From NCBI RefSeq assembly GCF_010747415.1, contig NZ_JAAGNZ010000002.1, positions 930,001 to 994,000 on the forward strand: 64,000 nucleotides of DNA. Reading direction: 5' to 3'. Origin of the DNA: Spirosoma agri. Lineage in GTDB: Bacteria > Bacteroidota > Bacteroidia > Cytophagales > Spirosomataceae. Numbering within the stretch: the stretch's first letter is position 1; each line of letters starts with the position of its first letter. The notes beneath the pieces are model-generated. The model saw only the letters and a program-made list of their open reading frames with translations, ran no database searches and had not been told where the DNA came from. The translations under genes and the position numbers were made by a program. Of the stretch, positions 1 to 8,625 are shown one piece after another.

Positions 1-1
1 T

Positions 2-1753
2 GAATTATACACCTATCTGCTGCTGACGAAAGAAAGCGATTACAAGGCTCTGGAAGCGAAACTGCCCGGTTTCTATCAAAAATATGTAAAGAAAGAAATG
101 GGTGAGATCAATTACCGCATGGAGCTTCAACCCTTGACATCGATTCACCTGCATTCGCATCTGGATTATGAACTAGGTCCAAACGGCAACATGGCTACCG
201 TATCTATTTTCGGACTGGTGGCAGCATTGATCTTACTGATTGCCTGCATCAATTACGTGAATTTGTACACCGCCCGCTCCCTCAAACGGACCTGTGAAGT
301 TGGCGTTCGGAAAGCAATCGGTTCGCACCGATTGCAGCTTGTCGGGCAGTTTTTGACCGAGTCCGTGCTAATGACGTTTATGGCGGGTCTGGTTGGTGTT
401 GCTTTGGCGACAATGACGTTGCCCTACTTTAATCAGATGGCCGATAAAACGCTGTCAATCGGTGGAACCGGTCAGCGGCTGTTTATCGTGACGCTGTTCG
501 CCCTGGTCATTGGAGCGTTGAGCGGGCTGTATCCCGCGTGGCTGCTGTCTACTTTTCGACCCGTAGCGGCTTTGAAGGGATTGGTCGGTAGCCAGCTCGG
601 GAGTGTTACGTTTAAGCAGTCGATGGTTGTGTTTCAGTTTGTGGCAACCGTCGCGTTGATTGCCTGCTCGGGTATTGTTTATCGGCAAATGGAATTTGTA
701 CGGCATAAAGATCTGGGCTTCAACAAAGAGCAGGTACTTACCTTTCACATTGATAACGAAGACGTTCGGCTACGGGTTGAGGCCCTGAAAGAACGGCTGG
801 GGCAAAGTCCGTTGATCGAAAGCGTCGCTACCGCCAGTAATCCAATTGGCAATAACAATATTGGTGGTGGTAGTATGTTTTTCGAACAGAACGGAGTAAT
901 GGGGTCATCTGCGCAGGTAGTGCAGCGGTTTCTGGTTGATTCAGACTACCTCAAGACACTAGAAATCAAATTAGTGAGCGGTCGTAGCTTTTCGAAGTCT
1001 TTTAAAAGCGACTTGACGAATGCGGTGTTGGTAAATGAAACGCTGGTAAAGAAAATGGGTTGGAAAGACCCAATCGGGAAACGCATTCGCTACTACATCG
1101 ATAACGAAAAACATACGGCTGAAGCACGGGTGGTGGGCGCCATCGCCGATTTTCACACCTATTCACTTCAGCACAAGATCGAGCCGCTGGTTCTACAAAT
1201 GCCCGCACCGGCTGACAGAGACAATGTGTACGTCCGGATTCAGCCCGCCAAAACGACTGACGCCCTGGCGTTCATCAAATCGGTTTATCAGACCTTTGAC
1301 CCGACGGCTACGCTGGATTTTCACTTTCTTGACGAGAACTTCTCCAAACAATATAAAGCAGAGCAGAAGCAGGGTGAAGTTTTGCTAACGTTTACGATGC
1401 TGGCCGTTCTGATCGCGTGTTTGGGCTTGTTTGGGCTGGCTGCTTTTGCCGCCGAACAGCGCACCAAAGAAATTGGCGTCCGCAAGGTGCTGGGTGCATC
1501 GGTGAGTAGCATCGTCGTGATGCTTTCCCGCGACTTTCTGAAGCTGGTTCTTATTGCCGTTGTGTTGGCTACGCCCGTTGCGTGGTTTGCCATGCACCGC
1601 TGGCTTCAGAACTTCGCCTATAAAGTGAATATCGAGTGGTGGGTCTTTGCGGTAGCGGGTGTACTAGCGATTGGTATCGCCTTACTAACCGTTAGTTTTC
1701 AGAGTGTGAAAGCGGCTCTGATGAATCCGGTGAAAAGTTTAAGAAGTGAGTAG
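2..1753 (+). CDS. ABC transporter permease, FtsX/MacB type (5' end missing)
   Basis: The reading frame is open from base 2, upstream of the first in-window ATG at 98, so the gene begins outside the window. The protein has the two-half layout of Bacteroidota MacB-like permeases. A first FtsX domain carries several membrane segments, with a charged loop containing GVRKAIG. A periplasmic MacB-type domain follows, and a second FtsX domain near the C-terminus repeats the loop motif as IGVRKVLGAS. Such permeases work with a separate ATPase, usually in export of peptides, lipoproteins or antimicrobials; no ATPase gene is visible here. By comparison with the usual ~800 residues, roughly 200 N-terminal residues are missing. 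The TAG stop lies inside the first four bases of the following palindrome. The substrate cannot be inferred. Confidence 0.9.
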   Translation, partial: ELYTYLLLTKESDYKALEAKLPGFYQKYVKKEMGEINYRMELQPLTSIHLHSHLDYELGPNGNMATVSIFGLVAALILLIACINYVNLYTARSLKRTCEVGVRKAIGSHRLQLVGQFLTESVLMTFMAGLVGVALATMTLPYFNQMADKTLSIGGTGQRLFIVTLFALVIGALSGLYPAWLLSTFRPVAALKGLVGSQLGSVTFKQSMVVFQFVATVALIACSGIVYRQMEFVRHKDLGFNKEQVLTFHIDNEDVRLRVEALKERLGQSPLIESVATASNPIGNNNIGGGSMFFEQNGVMGSSAQVVQRFLVDSDYLKTLEIKLVSGRSFSKSFKSDLTNAVLVNETLVKKMGWKDPIGKRIRYYIDNEKHTAEARVVGAIADFHTYSLQHKIEPLVLQMPAPADRDNVYVRIQPAKTTDALAFIKSVYQTFDPTATLDFHFLDENFSKQYKAEQKQGEVLLTFTMLAVLIACLGLFGLAAFAAEQRTKEIGVRKVLGASVSSIVVMLSRDFLKLVLIAVVLATPVAWFAMHRWLQNFAYKVNIEWWVFAVAGVLAIGIALLTVSFQSVKAALMNPVKSLRSE

Positions 1754-1803
1754 AAACGCCACGGAATGCCGCACCGGGATGCGGCATTCCGTGGCGTTTC
1801 TAC
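1750..1803. repeat. Perfect 24-bp palindrome overlapping a stop codon
   Basis: Two perfectly complementary 24-nt arms (1750-1773 and 1780-1803) flank a 6-nt loop. The element starts GTAGAAACGCC and ends with the complement. The TAG at 1751-1753 is the stop codon of the upstream permease. No T tract follows, so it looks like a REP-type dispersed palindrome rather than a plain terminator, although it could also stop transcription. The element ends 15 bp before the next ATG. Confidence 0.85.
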
Positions 1804-1818
1804 CTAGATTGACTAACG

Positions 1819-2955
1819 ATGCTTCGGAATCTGAGTCGAAACAGGCAACATACTAGCCTGAACGTTGGTAGACTAGCCATTTGGCTTGCTGCTTACCTGG
1901 TTATGGTCCTCTACGCTAAAGCTCAGCCGGGCCTGAAGGGCGACTACTACACCGGAACCAATTTCGAGCGGAAGATTTTGACGCGCGTCGACCCGGAACT
2001 TAATTTTCACTGGAATCGAAATGGCCCTGCTACAAACATGCCTCGCTCGTATTATTCGATTCGGTGGACGGGTAAAATTATGGCACCGGTTACGGGGCAG
2101 TACGGTTTTTTTGCCAAAGTAGATGACGGTATACGCGTCTGGGTCGGCAATAAAAAAGTGATGGATTCCTGGCAGCTCAACGACTCTAAAAACTACAGTG
2201 GTACGATACTGCTGGAAGCAGGTCGTTATTACGATTTACGGGTCGATTACTTCAATGCCATGCTGGGGGGCGAACTCGAACTTCACTGGAAGCGCCCCGA
2301 TCAGAAAAAACCATTGATTCGTTTTTCTGATAATTCCGGTGATCTGATAACGGCGCAGTATTTTCGACAAGCAGCCCCACCCGTTGCTGTTGAAGCCAAA
2401 CCAGTAAAACCGGCTCCTATACCACCACCGCCCAAGCCTGCGCAACCAATCGGTAAGCCTGTACGCGACATCGCAAAAGTAACGCCAAAACCAGTCAGTC
2501 CGGCATCGCCTGTTGCCAAGCCCGTGATAGTGCCCAAACCTGTTTCGGAAACAACAGTGATCGCCGTTACTCCCCAACCGGCATCGGCTCCTGAACCTCA
2601 ATCGGGACTAACGGCCGGAGAAACCGTTGTGTTGCGTAACGTTCAGTTTGAACAGAGTAGTTATAGCCTGTTACCCGAATCGTCGATAGAGCTGGATAAG
2701 TTGGTTGCTGCGTTGAAAACAAACGCGCAATGGCGTATTGACGTCGCTGGCCATACCGACAACGTAGGTGATCCGCGACTAAATCGGGCGCTTTCCGAAA
2801 ATCGCGCGAAAGTGGTTGCTACCTACCTGATTCGGCACGGCATTGCTGAAGAGCGTATCGAGACGAAAGGATACGGAGGTTCACAACCCATTGCCGACAA
2901 CGCTATCGAAACTGAACGCGTCAAAAACCGGCGCGTAGCAATCACAGTTCGATAA
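1819..2955 (+). CDS. PA14 domain-OmpA family envelope protein
   Basis: This is a 378-residue protein with an N-terminal hydrophobic segment (about residues 18-36) that looks like a signal sequence or anchor. A PA14-like beta-sandwich domain spans about residues 39-160 (GLKGDYYTGTNFE, RWTGKI, VDDGIRVWVG, HWKRP). A proline-rich linker at about 185-260 comes next, and then a C-terminal OmpA/MotB peptidoglycan-binding domain at about 268-378 with HTDNVGDPRLNRALSENRA. PA14 domains usually bind carbohydrate, and OmpA domains hold proteins to peptidoglycan, so I infer a periplasmic or outer-membrane protein linking glycan binding to the wall. No lipobox is visible. The gene sits between two palindromic elements, and no clear promoter lies in the short gap before it. 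Confidence 0.85.
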   Translation: MLRNLSRNRQHTSLNVGRLAIWLAAYLVMVLYAKAQPGLKGDYYTGTNFERKILTRVDPELNFHWNRNGPATNMPRSYYSIRWTGKIMAPVTGQYGFFAKVDDGIRVWVGNKKVMDSWQLNDSKNYSGTILLEAGRYYDLRVDYFNAMLGGELELHWKRPDQKKPLIRFSDNSGDLITAQYFRQAAPPVAVEAKPVKPAPIPPPPKPAQPIGKPVRDIAKVTPKPVSPASPVAKPVIVPKPVSETTVIAVTPQPASAPEPQSGLTAGETVVLRNVQFEQSSYSLLPESSIELDKLVAALKTNAQWRIDVAGHTDNVGDPRLNRALSENRAKVVATYLIRHGIAEERIETKGYGGSQPIADNAIETERVKNRRVAITVR

Positions 2956-2956
2956 T

Positions 2957-3099
2957 GTAGAGACGCATCATTGCGTCTCATTCGCGTCAGCAACTACCTG
3001 TGCGTCAGCAATTAATACGTAGCTAGTTGCTGACGCACAGGTAATTGCTGACGCACGGACAATTGCTGACGCACAGGAGACGCAATGATGCGTCTCTAC
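2957..3099. repeat. 143-bp compound palindromic element with 23-bp inverted ends
   Basis: Perfect 23-nt terminal inverted repeats (2957-2979 and 3077-3099) begin GTAGAGACGCATC. Each arm is itself a small palindrome. The interior holds three copies of TTGCTGACGCAC or close variants and two inverted copies of GCGTCAGCAA, so several alternative hairpins can form. The element separates convergent genes. Its right end supplies the TAG stop (3096-3098, minus strand) of the SusD gene. The GTAGAGACG...CGTCTCTAC ends match the general form of REP-like repeats; no RAYT transposase gene is present here. Confidence 0.85.
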
Positions 3100-4532
3100 C
3101 TGTAAATAGCGGGTGCTTCAAACGTAGCCGGTACTGGTTTGGGGGCGTTCGGATTCGAGTTCAGTTCGTTCTGTGGATAAATGAACCGCCACGGAAGCTG
3201 AGTGCCGTTGTTAGGGGTCAGCTTGATACCGTAGGCTTCGGCACGGGTACGGCGCTCATCGTTCCAGCCAAGGTGCTGTCCATAAAATGAAACATAGCGT
3301 TCCTCCAGAATTTCGCGAAGCAGGGCGTTATCCGCCGTAATGCCATCCGTATTTTCGATGCCGCCAGCCGCAAAGTCAGCCGCTACGTAAGGATCATATT
3401 TGTACGCTCCAGCGGTCAGATACGCCGAGTTGATGTAGCCGCCCGTAGCCAGAAATGCCCGGTACGCATTCAGGTGACCCAAGGCCGTCGTGAACCCTTT
3501 TCCGGAGCGCAAAGCCATCTCCGCCAGCGTCAGACTATTCTCTTGATACGTGACGAGGGGGAAACTGGCACTCTGGGCAAAAAAGCCGGTTGTACCCGTC
3601 GTATTTGGTTCAATTTTACCAGGGCTGTTGACGCCTACTTCTAGATAGTAAAACTTAAACCGGGCTGTCTCGATGGTTTTTGCGTTGTTCCGGTTTCTGG
3701 TGCTGGCAGGATTCAGTAGGCCAACATTGTAGGCACCAACGGCGTTGATATCACCGGTTCGTGCGCTGGCCAGAAACGAGAAATACGAATTCTGGTTTAC
3801 GTTGGCGATGTTGCCGTGGGGGGCATACATCGAATTGGCGTAGGTACTTATCCCGCTTTGGGCGGCCGTATACGCAGCATCGTATTGTTTGGTATCGGTC
3901 AATAACCGGGCTTTCAGCGTGTAGGCTACCTGTAACCATTTGGCCGCATCACCACCAAAATGAATATCATCGTTTGTAACGGTGCCTACGCCTGATTTCA
4001 GGTCGGTGATGGCATCGTCCAGCAACGCCAGCAACTTTGTGTAAACCGTCGCCTGCGGTTCGAAGGCCGGATTTGGATACTTAGCAATATCACCCGCCTG
4101 ATCGAACGGAATATCACCCCACAGTTCAGTGCCGGTAGCCAGTGCATTGGCCCGCAGGATCTTGGCGATAGCGACCATTTTACGATTGCCGAGCGCATTT
4201 GCCTGCTCGATGGTGAGCAGCGCGTTGGCGTTCGTTGCCTGAAAGACCAGGTTCCAGTCGCCATCGTAAACGCCGGCAGTAACGTTGTAATTGTAGTAAT
4301 CCAGCCATTGTCGGTCAGCACCCGTGGCATACCCACTCCAGATGGTTGTCAGTCGGCTGGCCATACCTTCCTGCGTGGCCATATTGGCAAGCTCCGTACC
4401 TGTCAGCAGCAGACTGCCCGTTGATTTGGTCGGGTTGTTGGGATCTACGTTCAGGTTCTCGACGATAGACGAACAGCCGAAAAACTGGAGACCAAGCACA
4501 ACGGCGACAATCGATTTATAGACTCGTTTCAT
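3096..4532 (-). CDS. SusD/RagB-family outer-membrane lipoprotein (SusD-like_2)
   Basis: The 478-residue product starts at the ATG at 4532; a longer in-frame reading to 4682 would run inside the upstream gene. The start is supported by a lipoprotein signal peptide ending LQFFGC (Cys20). The mature protein shows the SusD_2 pattern: NVDPNNP just after the lipid anchor, helical TPR-like repeats, and a C-terminal EERYVSFYGQHLGWND segment. SusD proteins form the substrate-capturing lid on their SusC partner, which lies 23 bp upstream in the same operon. The ligand is unknown; no glycoside hydrolase or peptidase gene is adjacent to suggest it. The stop codon belongs to the palindromic element at 2957-3099. 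Confidence 0.93.
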   Translation of the reverse strand: MKRVYKSIVAVVLGLQFFGCSSIVENLNVDPNNPTKSTGSLLLTGTELANMATQEGMASRLTTIWSGYATGADRQWLDYYNYNVTAGVYDGDWNLVFQATNANALLTIEQANALGNRKMVAIAKILRANALATGTELWGDIPFDQAGDIAKYPNPAFEPQATVYTKLLALLDDAITDLKSGVGTVTNDDIHFGGDAAKWLQVAYTLKARLLTDTKQYDAAYTAAQSGISTYANSMYAPHGNIANVNQNSYFSFLASARTGDINAVGAYNVGLLNPASTRNRNNAKTIETARFKFYYLEVGVNSPGKIEPNTTGTTGFFAQSASFPLVTYQENSLTLAEMALRSGKGFTTALGHLNAYRAFLATGGYINSAYLTAGAYKYDPYVAADFAAGGIENTDGITADNALLREILEERYVSFYGQHLGWNDERRTRAEAYGIKLTPNNGTQLPWRFIYPQNELNSNPNAPKPVPATFEAPAIYR

Positions 4533-4555
4533 GATAGCGCTTTTCTTCGTGAGAA

Positions 4556-7500
4556 TTAGTAATTGATTTTTACGCTGAACAGCAGCGACTTGGTATTTGG
4601 GCTGTTGAAGTAGTCCTGGCCCCGCGAGTTGCTGGCTCCGTTCAGTGCCGTTTCCGGATCGATACCAACCATTTTCGTCCACAGGATTGGGTTACGTCCC
4701 GTTACGGTCAGGTCGATGGATTGTAGCTTGGTTTTCTGACGAAATTTTGGCGAACTGATTGAGTAGCCCACCGATACTTCGCGCAAACGCGTCCAGCTGG
4801 CATCCGTAATGAACTGTTCGACCAACGTGCTGAATCCACCCCCGATCGAGGTATAATACGACTGATCAAGCAGCACCGGCCCGGCCCCGAAGTTCCCGAT
4901 ATTGCCGCGTACGGTACTACCGGCTGTGATGGTTTTACCGGCGTAGTTCTTCATATCCTGCGTCAGCGTTACCTCGTTGCCAACGTCGGCATGGGTGCCG
5001 AAGTTATACAGAACCCCGCGTGTGCCATTGTAGAAATCCCCCCCCTGGAAGGTCTCGAAAAGGACGTTCAGCGTAACTTTCTTGTAGGAAAAATTGGTAC
5101 CAAAACCGCCCCGATAGTCCGGGTTCGGGTCACCCACAACGCCGAACTGCGAGGCTACCTGTGGGAAACCATTGGCGTTAAGCTGCAACGCGCCCGTTTC
5201 TGTACGCAGATACGTACCCCCGTAGAGCGACGACATGGCGTAGCCTACTTTCGCGACGGTGCTGGCCGTGCTGCTGAATCCGCCAAGCGTGATGATGTCC
5301 GTTCCCGCCAGGTTGGTGACGCGGTTGATGTTGCGGCTCACGTTTCCGAAAACATTCCAGTTGAAGGAGTTCTTGCTCAGAATGGCGTAATTCAGTTCAA
5401 GCTCCCAGCCCTTGTTGCTCATCGAACCGGCATTGGTGTACTTCGACGTATAACCTGTCGAACCAGCCGCAGCGACATTGAGCAGAAGATTATCAATGTT
5501 GTTTTTATAATAGGTGAAACCGGCGGTCAGGCGGTTGTTCAGGAAGCGAAGATCGGCACCCACTTCGTATTCCGTCTTCCGTTCGGGTTGCAGGAAGGGG
5601 TCACCCTGCGTGCTGCTGCGTACGTACGCGCCGTTGCCATAGCCTGATCCGCTGAGTGGATTGGCCCAACTGCTAAACGACGCATTGACGTACGTTGTGG
5701 CATTCCGATAGGCATCGGGTTGTACGCCCACTGTACCATACGAAGCGCGGAGTTTGCCGAATGACAGAATCCGGTTGTCGCGCAGCATCGGCAATTGCGT
5801 AAACTGCCAGGCAAGATCGGCAGATGGGTAATAGAACGTCGATTTCGTCTGGCTACCGAACGTAGAGCCCGATTCAGCGGCTACCGACGCATTGACATAC
5901 AACTGGTTGTAAAACCCAACGTTCAGGGTCGAGTAGAGACGGGCCATCCGGCGGTGCGTGGTGGTCCGGTACGGCGCATCGTTCGAGGTCAGCGAGTTAC
6001 CGAAGTTGGCTGGTGCATCGGGAATAATGAATGTATTCATCGTGCCGCCCAGATTGAGGTATTTCCGGTCGTTGAGGTTAAAGCCTACGATCAGCGTGCT
6101 GGTAATGTTCTTGCCAAAATCGCCGAAGGCACGACCAATGATGTCGCCGTTCATTTCCGACTCTTTGTAGATCGCTTCCTCGAAACTGCCCAGGCCACTG
6201 TTCACGGCTGAGTTGACCGGATAGTTCGTGATGCGGTGATCGGTGTTCGCGTCAATACCGCCACGAACGGTTACGTCGAACCATTTTGAGGGCGTAATGA
6301 GCAGTTCGGAGCTTAGAATGAATCGGTCGACTTCCGAGAAATTAGTCAACTCCTTAATGGCCCAAAGTGGATCGTTGTAAATCGGGTTCGCCAAAGCGCC
6401 GAGGTAATTCCGGTACGACCGTTGCCGGTTCGGGATGGCACTGGCCGTTGGTGACGAAAAATAATTGCCCTTGTAATCGCGGCTGTCGAAATCAGGAGCA
6501 GAGCGCAGGTAGCCGATGTAAAGGCCATTGACACTGTTACTGCGCTGAATCCGGTTCGATGTTGTCCGGGCGTAAGTTGCATTGGTCGTGGCTTTAATCA
6601 CATCGTTGAAACGACGTTCGGAGTTAAACCGGAGCGTGGTCCGGTTGTAATCGCTCTGGCCGTTGATGATGCCTTTCTGGCGCAGATCGCCAATGCTCAT
6701 GTAAAAATTTCCCTTTTCATTACCACCGCTGATCGCCAGGTTGTTATCGATGTACGTACCCGTACGGAATACCGCGTCTTTACGCGCGTCGTTGTACGTT
6801 TCCTTCGAGTTCTTGGTGAGTATCGGATAATATGTTTTACCACTGTACGATTCGAAGCGTCCCGCGTTCATGTTGACGACATCGTCGCCCCCGGCCCGGT
6901 TGGCAATCTTATCTCCCCACGAATTGGCGACGGTCGGGTTATAGACGCCATCGGAACCCTGGCCGTAGTTGCTTTGTAGCGGATGGAGCAGGTTCGGCTT
7001 ATCGAACGAAACGGTAGAGCTATACGAGATGTTGACCTTGTCGCTGTTTGCGCCTTTTTTTGTCGTGATCACGATGACACCATTGGCCGCCCGCGATCCC
7101 CACAGAGCAGCCGCCGAAGCACCCTTCAAAATCTGCATCGACGCAATGTCTTCGGGGTTGATGTCATTCAGGCGGGATTGCTGCGTTACACCGGCTGCCT
7201 GATCGCCAAGCGTCGAATTACTGATCGGAATACCGTCAACGATAACCAGTGGCTGCGTTGACCCCGTGATTGTGTTCTGACCCCGAATCTGGATATACGA
7301 ACCGGCACCGGGGTCACCGGCTGATTTCGTGATCTGTACCCCGGCAGCCTTCCCGGACATACCATTGATAACGCCCGTTTCGCCCGAACGAACGATGTCT
7401 TTCGCTTCGATTTTAGAGGCTGTAGCGCCCCGTTTGTCGGCATTCTCCTTAAAACCCAGCGCACTAACGATTACCTCATCTAGTGAGGTTGCGTCGTGCT

Positions 7501-7801
7501 GAAGTCTGATCGAGATCGTGCTCTGGTTGCCAATCGGAACCTCAGCGGTTTTCATGCCGATGAAGGAAAAGACCAGCGAACCTTCTTTCGTCATACCCGC
7601 CGGAACGGAAATGGTATAGGCTCCTTCGGCATTGGTCGATGCACCGATTGTTGTGCCTTTAACAACCACGTTGACGCCGGGTGTGGGGGAATTATCGTCG
7701 CCAGATGTAATTATCCCTTTAATAACCCGACTCTGTGCCATGAGCTGGAGAGGTACATAGAGGGAGAATAACAGGATTAGCAGTAAATGTCTGTTTCGCA
7801 T
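4556..7801 (-). CDS. SusC/RagA-family TonB-linked outer-membrane transporter
   Basis: The 1081-residue product has a signal peptide (about 1-23) and a carboxypeptidase-D-like regulatory domain at about 26-110 (VIKGIITSGDD...GVNVVVKGT). The TonB plug at about 120-245 contains LVIVDGIPI and ANGVIVITTKKG. A 22-strand barrel fills the rest and ends in an aromatic-rich terminus (LLFSVKINY). It imports a bulky nutrient across the outer membrane with energy from TonB/ExbBD, using the downstream SusD as lid. SusD begins 23 bp after the stop, so the pair is an operon. No ECF sigma or anti-sigma pair is nearby, so regulation is not evident. Confidence 0.95.
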   Translation of the reverse strand: MRNRHLLLILLFSLYVPLQLMAQSRVIKGIITSGDDNSPTPGVNVVVKGTTIGASTNAEGAYTISVPAGMTKEGSLVFSFIGMKTAEVPIGNQSTISIRLQHDATSLDEVIVSALGFKENADKRGATASKIEAKDIVRSGETGVINGMSGKAAGVQITKSAGDPGAGSYIQIRGQNTITGSTQPLVIVDGIPISNSTLGDQAAGVTQQSRLNDINPEDIASMQILKGASAAALWGSRAANGVIVITTKKGANSDKVNISYSSTVSFDKPNLLHPLQSNYGQGSDGVYNPTVANSWGDKIANRAGGDDVVNMNAGRFESYSGKTYYPILTKNSKETYNDARKDAVFRTGTYIDNNLAISGGNEKGNFYMSIGDLRQKGIINGQSDYNRTTLRFNSERRFNDVIKATTNATYARTTSNRIQRSNSVNGLYIGYLRSAPDFDSRDYKGNYFSSPTASAIPNRQRSYRNYLGALANPIYNDPLWAIKELTNFSEVDRFILSSELLITPSKWFDVTVRGGIDANTDHRITNYPVNSAVNSGLGSFEEAIYKESEMNGDIIGRAFGDFGKNITSTLIVGFNLNDRKYLNLGGTMNTFIIPDAPANFGNSLTSNDAPYRTTTHRRMARLYSTLNVGFYNQLYVNASVAAESGSTFGSQTKSTFYYPSADLAWQFTQLPMLRDNRILSFGKLRASYGTVGVQPDAYRNATTYVNASFSSWANPLSGSGYGNGAYVRSSTQGDPFLQPERKTEYEVGADLRFLNNRLTAGFTYYKNNIDNLLLNVAAAGSTGYTSKYTNAGSMSNKGWELELNYAILSKNSFNWNVFGNVSRNINRVTNLAGTDIITLGGFSSTASTVAKVGYAMSSLYGGTYLRTETGALQLNANGFPQVASQFGVVGDPNPDYRGGFGTNFSYKKVTLNVLFETFQGGDFYNGTRGVLYNFGTHADVGNEVTLTQDMKNYAGKTITAGSTVRGNIGNFGAGPVLLDQSYYTSIGGGFSTLVEQFITDASWTRLREVSVGYSISSPKFRQKTKLQSIDLTVTGRNPILWTKMVGIDPETALNGASNSRGQDYFNSPNTKSLLFSVKINY

Positions 7802-8625
7802 CTCACTTCGTTTTAGGATTGAAAAAGTACTATTTTGGTTAATTAGAGAATGGAACCTATAGCTGTTGGCAACGGGCTAGTTTCGTGCTAACAACGGTTA
7901 AAACCAGAACGGGCTCGTGGAGCGTTTTCGAATACATATCGGCTGTTTGCTGGCCTAGGCGCATCAGAAGTAAATGAATACGAACGTGTCTGGATGAAAA
8001 ATAATGAACAGGTATGTCTTCTATAATTCCAAATATAATACTGTTATTAATTCATAGTCAAGATATAATATTACATTAAAGTTATTTTTCGGATTATATT
8101 ATATTTAAAAATCGAATAGTTGAAATAATATTCTAGTTTGATTCTATTTGCCACTAATTTGTTTGATTTCAGCGCAATTGGCACAAGCAGTTTCTTTCCT
8201 GGTAAGTGTCTATAAAATAATGGGTTAATGCACTGGAATTGCTGATTGGTTTTACTGCTGCTATCGTTCAGCCAGGGCTAAATGCAAGCCAGACGTGCGT
8301 GGACTAACAAGGCGAACCTATTTGTACCCGCAAGCCTGAGCGCGGAACTAGTCAACTATCGGTAGGCAATCTCAAAAAAGGCTGAGCAGGTTTTGTCGGA
8401 CACGCTGACTGCTCACCATCAGTCTAATGTGCAGGAATCAGCAAGAGCGTCAAACTCTCTTTCTTATAGGAAAAGTGCTAGTTGGTGGTTGATAGCCATA
8501 CGCCGTATCTCGAAGATACGGCGTATGGCTATCAACCACTGAGCGAAGAGTACGGTAATTTGTTGGGGACGCGTGCAACCTTCCTGATGCGGCCTGCATC
8601 TTTGGTACATAAACAGAGAAATCAT
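7802..8625. other. 824-bp intergenic region between divergent genes
   Basis: No credible ORF is present. The part nearest SusC (about 7990-8150) is very AT-rich and probably holds the SusC promoter; a TACTTTTT near-match to TAnnTTTG lies on the minus strand at about 7824-7831. The middle (8200-8480) has ordinary composition and no feature I can name. A 26-bp hairpin lies at 8485-8539. CATCTTTG at 8597-8604 is a one-mismatch -7 box for the DUF4097 gene. Confidence 0.6.
8485..8539. repeat. Perfect 26-bp hairpin with 3-nt loop
   Basis: Arms 8485-8510 and 8514-8539 are perfectly complementary around the loop CGA. The stem contains GATAGCCATACGCCG. It lies about 90 bp upstream of the DUF4097 gene and does not follow a convergent or upstream gene end, so a terminator role is unlikely. 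It may be a dispersed palindrome or a cruciform regulatory site. A longer open frame begins in this hairpin but has no coding character until 8626. Confidence 0.8.

Noticed and set aside
455-748. Several antisense open frames of 60-220 codons opposite large genes (for example 455-748 minus, 4991-5647 plus, 48837-49295 minus)
   Set aside because: They lie fully opposite genes with clear family motifs, lack start signals, and show no domain or signal-peptide pattern.
2957-3099. Possible CRISPR-like array because of repeated GCTGACGCAC units
   Set aside because: Units are 10-12 nt, partly inverted, with no regular spacers and no cas genes.
4533-4682. Longer SusD reading frame beginning inside the SusC gene
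   Set aside because: It would overlap the end of SusC and bury the lipoprotein signal that starts at 4532.
8200-8480. Possible decayed gene in the SusC upstream region
   Set aside because: All frames are broken by stops, and no segment gave a recognisable protein motif.
8482-8625. N-terminal extension of the DUF4097 protein starting in the 26-bp hairpin
   Set aside because: The extension has no signal-peptide character, starts within a perfect palindrome, and a clean signal peptide begins at the ATG at 8626.
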